64,000 nucleotides of DNA from Topomyia yanbarensis (lineage: Eukaryota; Arthropoda; Insecta; Diptera; Culicidae): the NCBI RefSeq assembly GCF_030247195.1, contig NC_080670.1, positions 95,701,416 through 95,765,415 of the forward strand, in the 5' to 3' direction. Shown piece after piece: positions 55,320-64,000 of the stretch. The translations under genes were made by a program, and so were the position numbers. Position 1 is the first letter of the stretch; each line of letters starts with the position of its first letter. Below the pieces are notes generated by a model. That model was not told the DNA's origin. It searched no databases and worked only from the letters and a program-made list of their open reading frames with translations.

Positions 55320-56235
55320 TTGATTAATTTAATTCATTTGATTTATTTGATTTATTTGATTTATTTGATTCATGTGATTCATTTGATTCATTTGATTCAT
55401 TTGATTTATTTGATTCATTTGATTCATTTTATTCGTTCGATTCATTAGATTCATTTGATTCATTTGATTCATTTGATTCATTTGATTCATTTGATTCATT
55501 TGATTCATTTGATTCATTTGATTCATTTGATTCATTTGATTCATTTCATTCATTTGATTCATTTGATTCATTTGATTCATTTGATTCATTTGATTCATTT
55601 GATTCATTTGATTCATTTGATTCATTTGATTCATTTGATTCATTTGATTCATTTGATTCATTTGATTCATTTGATTCATTTGATTCATTTGAATCATTTG
55701 AATCATTTGAATCATTTGATTCATTTGATTCATTTAAATCATTTGATTCATTTGATTCATTTGTTTCATTTGTTTCATTTGATTCATTTGATTCATTTGA
55801 TTCATTTGATTCATTTAATTCATTTGATTCATTTGATTCATTTGATTCATTTGATTCATTTGATTCATTTGATTCATTTGATTCATTTGATTCATTTGAT
55901 TCATTTGATTCATTTGATTCATTTAATTCATTTGATTCATTTAATTCATTTGATTCATTTGAATAATTTGATTCATTTGATTCATTTGATTCATTTGATT
56001 CATTTGATTCATTTGATTCATTTGATTCATTTGATTCATTTGATTCATTTGATTCATTTGATTCATTTGATTCATTTGATTCATTTGATTCATTTGATTC
56101 ATTTGATTCATTTGATTCATTTGATTCATTTGATTCATTTGATTCCTTTGATTCATTTGATTAATTTGATTCATTTGATTCATTTAATTCATTTGATTCA
56201 TTTAATTCATTTGATTCAATTGATTCATTAGATGC
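55320..56235 (+). repeat. 9-bp minisatellite (TTTGATTCA)n, about 100 units
   Basis: The unit TTTGATTCA is repeated with few variants (TTTGAATCA, TTTAATTCA, TTTGTTTCA). The nine-base period and absence of stops give long Leu-Ile-His and Met-Asn-Gln frames on the two strands. These are not evidence of proteins. Confidence 0.97.
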
Positions 56236-56240
56236 ATTTT

Positions 56241-57084
56241 ATTCATATCTTTAATTTTATGCATTTAATGTTCAGTCATTCGTTTTATTTTATTCAATTT
56301 GTTAGTATGAGTCAATTTATTCTATTAATCTTATAACTATTTCTAAATATAATCTTAATTTTTATTTAATAACCTAATCTAATTTGATTCGTGTATATTA
56401 TAATTTCGATTTACATTAATTTTTCTACTCATTTTATGAATTTAAAAACCTATTATTTCATTTTTTGCTTTACTTTTTTATTTCGGTCGTTTTGTTGATT
56501 TCTATAATTTATTCAGTTTATTCGAGATTGTATTCGTGCAAGACTAGAAACTGTTTTCATCCCACCTCTAGTTGGGTGCTTACTTCTCGTGAGTTCTGCA
56601 AACTAATCCAATAGTGTGTGAATGTGTAAGAAATGTCTCATCTCACTGCTAGGTGGATTAAATCGGTTTTTTAGACTAATTTTGGGTCGCTGAACTCGAA
56701 AACAATATTCATTTTTTTTTTTGTTCAAAGAAGCGATTTTGTGATTTTCTCAAAAAACTCTTTTTTGAGCCCTTTTTGTAGTTTTTAGTCAATATTTCGT
56801 GTCAAAATTAATTTACTAAATATGTAGATTGAAAGGTGCCGAGATGCCCTTTCCAAAAATATATGATATATGTCGATTTAAAAATTTTAGCGCTGCAAGC
56901 GACCAAAGTTTTAAAAAAGTGCATTTTTGACCATTTTTAAAAGTTACTCATTTTAAATGATTTTTTCGGACTTTTTAGAATCTAAGATGACAAATAATAT
57001 GTTTACATTAATTTTAAGCCTAATATCACTAACATCGGATGGAAAATGTTGATGCTATGGCACATTGAGCGAAATGGAAATTTT
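56241..57084. other. Unassigned AT-rich DNA with repeat pieces
   Basis: Near 56645-56672 is an MR1-type terminus (CACTGCTAGGTGGATTAAAT). At 56690-56900 there is a reverse relative of the module repeated at 59090-60000 (TCGCTGAACTCGAAAAC, TTCAAAGAAGCG, GCCGAGATGCCC). No gene. Confidence 0.45.
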
Positions 57085-57265
57085 ATGATTTTAGCGGACC
57101 CTGTCCTGGTGCGGCGGTTTAGAGGGTGTAGCACCGGTCTCATAAGCCAGTCGTCAAATATTCGAGTCCCTATCGAGGAGTCTCAGTGGGATCGTAACAC
57201 TAGCCATGTAATATTCTGTGAACTCAGAATCTGCTGTGAAGCAGAAGGCTAAAATTCCTTTAATT
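57085..57265 (+). mobile_element. tRNA-derived SINE, second family
   Basis: GGACCCTGTCCTGGTGCGGC, TTAGAGGGTGTAGCACCGGT, CTCATAAGCCAGTCGTC, B-box-like ATTCGAGTCCC, then a body with GGATCGTAACACTAGCCATG and GCAGAAGGC. I recognise this as a common mosquito-type SINE from memory of such sequences. Ends are worn and no TSD is clear. Confidence 0.65.
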
Positions 57266-57679
57266 CGTAAAATATGTACTCACCACAGACAAAACAAAAC
57301 TTTTCCAACGATATTTCCACATTTTAAAAAGAGCACTTAGTTGTACAATGAAATGTCCAAAACCATTCAAATGCCGCAGGAGGGATGGATGCAAGCTCGA
57401 GAAGACAGTACCCAACACAAACAATAACTATCAAGTATAGAAGATTATTTCAGCCGAAAGTATGATTGTGCGAAAAATAAAAAGTTACAATTTTCACTCA
57501 GTGCTTCATACCATCTACATTTTTCATCCGACTTTTGTGACCATTGGATTAAAATTTATGCAAAAAGATTATTTATCTCATTAGATTCTAAAAGAATTTT
57601 CTTCTGTCCTTGATTTATTATAAAAAAAATTACTAGAAATATGTATTTTTTTTTAAATGCCGAACATTAGACTTTTTTT
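57266..57679. other. Unassigned DNA
   Basis: AT-rich, no feature recognised. Confidence 0.4.
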
Positions 57680-57687
57680 ACTTTGGT

Positions 57688-58398
57688 TAGGGTTACCAAA
57701 TAGGCTGAAAGTGAAATAAGGACATCTTGATTTTTGAAAGAGACTAACAAATTTTACTCATCTTTGACTAAAATGTGTTTGGTTGAGTGGTGTGGTGATT
57801 TCCAATATTTTTTTAGAACAGCGCTTTTTTGTTCTTCTGGGGTCCTAAAAAACTATGCAGAATATTAGGTCGTGGCATCCCGTGTTATATTTGAAATTTG
57901 TATGGATATTAGTACGAGAAATCCTATTTTTAGCATTTTCGTTTCCAAAAATTAAAGTTTTTTCCTTAAGTATAGAATATAGAATATTGATTAAAGTCCA
58001 TGAAGTAACTAAGAAATTTGCCGACTGTGCTAGAAAGTGATAGCTGTTTGTTTAAAATACGATGGGTCGAAATAGAGGACAAATCGTTTTTTTTCTGTCA
58101 GCGCTCAACAAGATGAGAAACATGAAAAGTATTAGTTTGTAACTTTTCTTCAAGCAATAAAATTAATCAATGTTTTTGAATCATTAATCTGAACATAACA
58201 AATCAAAAGACTATAAGGAAGTGAACAACTAAAATGGCGAGTAAAATGTTTCATTCGCTTGAGTGAATTTAATCTGATTTCAAATATAACATGGATTGAG
58301 ATTAAAACTAAGGACATTTGAAGTAAAATTAAGGACGCTTTCCCAAATCATCGAAATTAAGGACATGTCCTTTAAAATAAGGACGGTTGGTAACCCTA
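57688..58398. mobile_element. hAT-type element, 711 bp, TSD ACTTTGGT
   Basis: The tips TAGGGTTACCAA are perfect 12-bp inverted copies. Perfect 8-bp duplications ACTTTGGT lie at 57680-57687 and 58399-58406. Subterminal AAGGACAT/ATGTCCTT motifs occur at both ends, comparable to the CCAGGACA motifs of the hAT-type element at 22006. Non-coding, so non-autonomous. Confidence 0.92.
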
Positions 58399-58433
58399 AC
58401 TTTGGTCGATGGTAATCATAATAAATGTACATT

Positions 58434-59073
58434 TCTCGACAAACATACGATTGCGGCTTAAAATCCAACTGTCAAAATTCTCTTTGAAAGGAAATTCCGG
58501 ACAAACCATTAAGGCTAGTTTACAGTTTGGGAAATGGATCACGGGATTTCGCACGGGATTTGCGTCGGGATTTGATCAGGGAAAATTTCCCGCCGAGATC
58601 TCTCCAAACTGTCAAACCAAAAACTCTGCTGCTTCTTAAAAATACAAACAGTATCCAACTTGCAGTAAATCGCAAACCTTCTAAAAATACTATTTTCCCC
58701 GTCGGAAACAATTTGTGTTGAATTGTTCCCGGCCGGATTTCTGTGTGGAGAGTTTTAAAATCCCGTGATGTTTCCCGCGGTTGGGTTTACACTTCAGGAA
58801 AACTGTCATTTTTGTGTAGACTCATTTCCCGTCACGGGATTTGAAATCCCGAGCTCCATTTAAAATACACAGGGACCCAAATCCCGTGACACGTTTTCCG
58901 AACTGTAAACTAGCCTTTACTGGCTAAACGCAGTTCATAGCAGTTAATTCAAGAGACAACTTTTTTCTTTTGTTTACTATAAACATCTGTGATTGGCGGC
59001 AGTTTGTCTGAAATTTCATTTCAAAGAGAATTTTGACAGTTGGCTTTTAAGCCGTAATCATATGTTTGTCGAG
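58434..59073. mobile_element. MITE with about 75-bp TIRs, interrupted by another MITE
   Basis: The left CTCGACAAACATACGATTGC and the reversed right CTCGACAAACATATGATTAC begin inverted repeats of about 75 bp with a few mismatches, including CCAACTGTCAAAATTCTC. ATTT flanks both sides, but that is too short to be sure of a TSD. Related ends occur at 8130-8620. The PIF/Harbinger-like MITE at 58512-58916 sits just inside its left arm. Confidence 0.75.
58512..58916. mobile_element. MITE, 405 bp, TSD TTA (PIF/Harbinger-like)
   Basis: The tips AGGCTAGTTTACAGTT are perfect 16-bp inverted copies. TTA flanks both sides (58509-58511 and 58917-58919). A three-base TWA target is typical of PIF/Harbinger. 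The interior is rich in CACGGGAT / ATCCCGTG motifs on both strands. Non-coding. Confidence 0.88.
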
Positions 59074-59089
59074 ATTTGATCTACGCATA

Positions 59090-60000
59090 TTATACATTTT
59101 CGGAAAGGGCACATCAATACCTTTCGAACTGTTTCGATCGGATTCAATTTTTTTTTCTATTTCTATTTTTTTATTGACAAATAACTAAAATAGTGCCCAA
59201 AAACACATTTTTCAAAAATCTTGAAAATGCTTCTTTGAAAAAAGAATGGACCCGGTTTTCGTATTCAGCGATCTAAAATTAACTGAGGAAACACCTTTCT
59301 TCTTAGCTTATCGCGATTACCTTAAAATTGTTAAAATCTGTCACAATATATTCTGAAAATATGAAAAAAAATTCTATAATAAAAAGTATAGCAAAAACAA
59401 AAAAGCGGAAGCAAAAGAAAAACTTTTTTTTAAACTCGAACTTCTTTGAAAGAGTATTATTTTAATATTCAGCGATCCAAAATTAAACTAGAAAACACTT
59501 TTTCTCGTAACTTCATTTTTCTTGTAAACTAGTGTAATCCTATTTAAGACCAAAAGAGATATGTGAAAAACAGAGCAACTTTCATTCGGTGTCTAATAAC
59601 ATCGCCAGTTTTTGTCGGATTTTCGTGATCTTAGGTTTAAAATTCACGTGAGAAGTTTGCCTGTCACATAAGATATTAAAAGATTTTTTTTGCAGATTTA
59701 TTTTTTTATGAAAAATCAACCAAAAATTAGTAATTTTACCAAACACTACTTTTTTTGACTTTGGTTGCTCTTAACCCTAAATTGTTGCTATTTTATCCTA
59801 ACATGTTAAACATTTTTGGAATGGGCACATCAATACCTTTCGAATAGTGAGTTGTTTGTGTTAATCGGAAGATTTGTTCCTAAGATATTGACCAAAAACT
59901 ACTCAAAACACATTTTTTTAAAAATCACAAAAACGGTTCTTTGAAAAAGAAAATGAATATGATTTTCGTGCTCAGCGACTCAAAATTGACTTAGAAAACA
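59090..60000 (+). repeat. Repeated module array (about 3 degenerate units)
   Basis: GGGCACATCAATACCTTTCG occurs near 59107 and 59823, and GCTTCTTTGAAAAAAG / TATTCAGCGATC(T/C)AAAATTA phrases near 59230, 59460 and 59945. One reverse unit lies at 56690-56900, and an inverted piece at 51906-51947 borders R1-D. It is a dispersed non-coding repeat; function unknown. Confidence 0.55.
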
Positions 60001-60717
60001 CCTTTTTACATTTCTTACAAAAGAAATGTATAGGATTCGCTCAAACTTTGAAAACTTTTTCCGAGGCCCGGAGGGCCGAGTCTCATATACCAATCGACTC
60101 AGCTCGACAAATTGAGACAATGTCTGTATGTGTATGTGTGTATGTATGTATGTACAAAATTTCATGTAATTATCTCAGCAATGGCTGAACCGATCTTAAC
60201 GAAATTAGTTTCAAATGAAAGGCCTAACGTTGCCATTTGACACTATTATTTTTGATTTTCGATATGTTGTTTTACTTTCTGAGATATGGGCGATTTTGTC
60301 AAAATACAGTAGGTTTTTTGCAAATAACTTTTGAAAATTACAATACTGTCCAACAAACTGCACATAAATAGAAAGCTTGTTAAAATACCTTTCTAACAAG
60401 CTATAGATTGTCTAAATCCGTGCACGAGCGGCGGAGATATTAAACATTTTGCATTTTTAATCCTCGCTTACCAATTTCCACTAACTAAAAATGAAATTGT
60501 TTCATACAGAGTATTGCTTTACTGGTGTTTTAGGGGCAAAACTAAACCGATTTTGAATATCGGGGTTTGAAAACACATCTACGTGATTCAAGGAATTCGA
60601 TGTTGAGAATACCTTTATAATAAATTAACTATTTCTCCAAAATCAATATATAAGTTCACTTCAATGACAAAATAATGTGTTGATAAAGAAACAGTGATTT
60701 GACAACAGTGTATTTAT
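60001..60717 (+). repeat. MR2 repeat, copy 2
   Basis: Near-identical to 51948-52670, with the same palindromic head, GGCCCGGAGGGCCGAGTCTC and a shorter microsatellite (TGTGTATGTGTGTATGTATG). Confidence 0.8.
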
Positions 60718-61341
60718 TAGGGTGGGGCAAACTGATCGTTTTTTCAGCACAGCACTTTTTTGGTTCCATTTGGGGTCCCAAACAATTGTGCAATTTGGGG
60801 TCGATTGGATTTGATTCCCCTTCACTACGCCCTATTGCGAAACTACCTACGCCCATGAAATTGGGCTAAGGATTTTGAATATTTCATCCAAACATACCAA
60901 TATGGTAAATCAAAAGTATATTATGTTATTTTAGTATGCTATATGAAATATCATTGGTACCCCCGTAGTGTTGGCAAAGAAAATGATTTTTGGCAATTAA
61001 TTCGATCTATCGAACTTTGAACAGCTATAACTTGTTGTGGAGACATTCTAGCACCATGCATCCTTCGGCAAAGTTGTTCAGCATATCCTGGACTACACTT
61101 CTATCTATTTGTTGGTATACTGCAGGAAGAATTGTAGTCTGTAAAATTGAAAATGCAAAAAAGTAGGTTTTCTCATATTAATTTCCATACAAATTTCAAA
61201 CGCAATGCGCTACGCCGGGTCAAATCCAATCGACCCTAAATTTTGCACAATTGTTTGGGACCCCAAATGGAACCAAAAAAGCGCTGTGCTCGGTTGATTA
61301 GGTTATGATTACGTTTTTCCATATAATAATGCCCCACCCCA
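60718..61341. mobile_element. MITE, 624 bp, TSD GTATTTAT, with empty site in the paralogous copy
   Basis: Tips TAGGGTGGGGCA and (reversed) TGGGGTGGGGCA; perfect 8-bp duplications GTATTTAT at 60710-60717 and 61342-61349. The paralogous segment near 52676 has a single GTATTTAT, the empty site. Internal inverted phrases (GGGGTCCCAAACAATTGTGC and its reverse) extend the inverted repeat structure. The 8-bp TSD points to hAT or a similar superfamily. Confidence 0.92.
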
Positions 61342-61653
61342 GTATTTATCCCTTGGATTAGGCATTGCGTTCAATCATGAGGTAAATGTTGGATGGTATC
61401 TCAATACACAGATCAACAATCAATTCACCTAGTAGTGAGATAAAAGATTTCTAATATAATTATACTTGTGGCGTCACCGAAATCAACTGTATGTTTTAAG
61501 CCCAAAAATCTAGCGAAAATTTACCTCTTTTCCTTTTACTACTCACATTAATTATGACAAGAATGAAAGAAATCAATATATCATAATAATATACCTATAA
61601 AAATAATGTCACTGCATTAACCATCATTTGCCATTCCTCACACGCCCCCCCCC

Positions 61654-61654
<1 letters not shown>

Positions 61655-61723
<69 letters not shown>
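61655..61723 (+). repeat. (CT)n microsatellite
   Basis: About 33 CT units after a C run. Counterpart of 53006-53101. Confidence 0.95.
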
Positions 61724-61731
<8 letters not shown>

Positions 61732-62042
61732 TCTATCGCATCTATCTAGCTATTTCTGTATCCATTTCTAAGTTCTGTGATAATCTGCCAATCTGAAATA
61801 TTTACTAATTGTAGTTGCGAAGGTTTTAGAAAACAAAACCATTTTTTGTCTGCTGCTACATCAACTCAATTTTAATTCAATTATATTCAAAGCCTGTATC
61901 TACACTATAATTAAGGACATTCATGGCTATATCCGAAAAGTATTTGGCTTAACTGGTTAAAATGAAAGTTTGACGATGAAAATTTTCAAAAGAGGCATTC
62001 CACGTGCGATATTTAAACTATTCGTATCTCTATTGAATTTTG

Positions 62043-62560
62043 AATGAAATATATGCTCAAAAAACTAAAAACTGAAGCCAGCAGGATTGGTCTTGCCATC
62101 AACGTTTCGAAGACAAAATACATGAGAGGAAGAGGTTCTAGAGACGACAATGTGAACCTCCCACCCGAGTTCGGATTGACGGTGACGAAATCGAGATGGT
62201 CGACGAATTCATGTATTTGGGATCACTAACCGAATCACTGGGTAACCGACGACAATGATAACAGCAGAGAAATTCAGAGACGGATCTTGGCGGAAAATCG
62301 TGCCTACTTTGGACTCCGGAGGACGCTACGGTCGAACAAAATTCGCCGCCGCGCGAAGTTGATTATCTACAAGACGCTGATTAGATCGGTGGTCCTCTAC
62401 GGCCACGAGACCTGGACAATGCTCGTGGAGAACCAACGCGCCCTTGGAGTTTTCGAACGAAAGTGTTGCAGATGGAAGAGGGAACGTTGCGCAGGCGAAT
62501 GAACCATGAGTTGTATCAGCTGCACATTCGTTGTATTGGTACGAACTTTCATGAAAAAAC
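62043..62560 (+). pseudogene. LINE reverse transcriptase C-terminal remnant, copy 2
   Basis: Same segment as 53446-53960: LKTEASRIGLAINVSKTKYM, NRAYFGLRRTLRSNKIRRRA, LIIYKTLIRSVVLYGHETWT and ALGVFERKC. Here the frame breaks after ERK through a small deletion, and a short insertion follows FMYLGSL. Ends in RRRMNHELYQL. Confidence 0.75.
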
Positions 62561-63899
62561 GGATCAAAGACTAAAAATATCCACAAATCAGATCCAGGAA
62601 AAGAAGTCTCCCAAAGTACCCACTCTCGATGGGGGATGCAACTACAATGTGTCTTCTAACTTATCGTCGTCCATATCTGGATATACTGAGTAGCTTGAAC
62701 CATTTCTTTTTCACAGTACTGGTCTGTATAGGACTTATTTATCCATATTTTCTGCACGAGAATTCCGAACGAAACAATATGAAAGCTATAAGGATGAATG
62801 GAGAGACTGCATTGCAATCAACTGAATGCACGGCTTTTATGCTATCGACATAGCTTAGATATTTCACACTATTTACTTCAATGTAAATAAAAATTTTGAA
62901 ATATCTACCTGTCTCATTCGCGAATCGCATTCTCCCTGTCGTTCTCTGTTCAAGGGGCTTGAAAGCACATGTGACTTTGTCTCACTTTACTATATTCAAT
63001 TTCGTGTTAAAATACTGGACCAATAAATTCTATTCTGTACATAAATCTTTTTTTCGGGAATATGTGACCAAAAAGTAAACTTCAAATTCCAAAGCAAATT
63101 GAACGTTCCAGGTTCCTGATAAATAATTAAGGTCCAACAATAAAGTAGAAAAACCAGATAATCTTAAAACGAAGCCGTCAAGTAAAAAAGCATGAAAACA
63201 AAAGAATAAAACCAGAAAAAGATGGAAGCTCTAGAAAGTCCATTGCATATTTATTAGCCTTTTCTCAAAAGATGGGATTTTCAAAACTTTTTGATGCAAT
63301 GGTTCTCAAATTCGTACAATCCGGTTTATTCATTTTTTTAATTCAAAAATATTTTTAGCTTCAATTATATGACTGTTTCATTTTAATTATTTCATTCCGC
63401 ATCTTTTTATTCGTTTTGTTCATCTGCGTTCATTTTACTTATTTTATTCGTTTCATTCTTTGGATTCACTCTGATCAGTTTATTCTTTTTGTGCATTTCA
63501 CTCATATCATTCATTTAACTTTTTTTATTCATTGTTTTCATTGTATGCATTTTATTCATTTTTTCCAGTTTACTCATTTTGTTCAGTTTCTTCATTTTAA
63601 TAATCTGACAACTTTTTCAGTTTCAATCATTTCATCCAAATAATTTATTTGATTCAATTTATTTCTTTATATTAATTTATAACCCTTTGCCATTGTTAAA
63701 TTTTTCATTTTAATCAATGCATTTAATTCTGCTCATTTTCTTCTTTTTATTCATTTTATCACTTCAGCTCATTTTGTTTATTTGCTTCGTTTGTTTTATT
63801 TATGCATTACATTTATTTTTTACTTTATTCATTTTGTTCATCCATTCTTTTTATTCATTTGATCCATTTCATTAATTTGATTCATTATATTAACTGGAT

Positions 63900-64000
63900 G
63901 AATTAAATCAATTTGATTCATTTGATTAATTTGATTCATTTGATTCATTTGATTCATTTGATTCATTTGATTCATTTGATTCATTTGATTCATTTGATTC
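63900..64000 (+). repeat. 9-bp minisatellite (TTTGATTCA)n, cut by window end
   Basis: At least nine regular units at the right edge. Counterpart of 55320-56235; total length unknown. Confidence 0.93.

Larger units (their letters stand above)
51948..56240 (+). repeat. Dispersed duplication, copy 1
   Basis: The order MR2, C-run/CT microsatellite, RT remnant, T-rich tract, 9-bp minisatellite recurs at 60001-64000 in the same orientation with small differences. Copy 1 has an empty site (AGTATTTATTCC near 52676) where copy 2 has a 624-bp MITE. The right breakpoint lies beyond the window in copy 2. Confidence 0.85.
60001..64000 (+). repeat. Dispersed duplication, copy 2 (cut by window end)
   Basis: Second copy of 51948-56240. 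It adds the MITE at 60718-61341 and has several small deletions, including one in the RT remnant. It runs into the minisatellite at the window edge. Confidence 0.85.

Noticed and set aside
55455..56231. 258-codon frame of Leu-Ile-His repeats and matching Met-Asn-Gln frame on the other strand
   Set aside because: Direct consequence of the 9-bp minisatellite, whose unit lacks stops in these frames; no start context or conserved domain.

Overview
This window looks like intergenic, repeat-saturated chromosomal DNA from an insect, most probably a culicine mosquito. The evidence is the overall AT richness; two tRNA-derived SINE types of the kind I associate with mosquitoes; many copies of a microsatellite-bearing dispersed repeat (called MR1 here); R1-clade non-LTR retrotransposons; and many short terminal-inverted-repeat elements with clear target-site duplications (TSDs). 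The species assignment is inference; no single-copy host gene anchors it. I see no convincing host gene, rRNA, functional tRNA or CRISPR array. The only long intact ORF is a Tc1-type transposase.

Layout. 0.4-2.0 kb: Tc1-like DNA transposon with an intact DD34E transposase. 2.4-5.3 kb: decayed MR1, a SINE and a 116-bp piggyBac-type MITE. 5.28-16.58 kb: two-copy tandem duplication of a 4.35-kb unit; the second copy carries a 2.6-kb insertion of two tandem MR1 units. 17.3-21.0 kb: decayed R1-clade element (R1-B), interrupted by ORF1 of another LINE, itself interrupted by a hAT MITE. 22.0-24.4 kb: hAT-type element (8-bp TSD) holding a SINE, another MITE, a LINE ORF1 remnant and a 116-codon ORF with a membrane segment. 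24.7-25.2 kb: second piggyBac-type element. 26.0-30.4 kb: MR1 cluster.

30.4-41.3 kb: R1-clade element R1-A, a nest of insertions. A CR1-like LINE (TSD GAATGTT) sits in its endonuclease. Its ORF1 holds a Transib-like element (TSD CGACG), which in turn contains a second Transib-like element (TSD CATTG). These two elements are the most interesting part of the window. Their ends carry the heptamer of V(D)J recombination signals and a nonamer-like block. The spacing is 23 bp at one end and 12 bp at the other in the outer element, and 23 bp at both ends in the inner one.

41.3-52 kb: MR1 pieces, a 292-bp near-perfect palindrome, and two related R1-clade elements (R1-C and R1-D), with R1-C inserted in the MR1 microsatellite. 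52-56.2 kb and 60-64 kb: a dispersed duplication with a MR1-like repeat (MR2), a CT microsatellite, an RT remnant and a 9-bp minisatellite; the second copy gained a 624-bp MITE. Between them lie a second SINE type, a 711-bp hAT-type element and nested MITEs. All protein-coding content comes from mobile elements; all but the Tc1 transposase are broken by stops, frameshifts or deletions.
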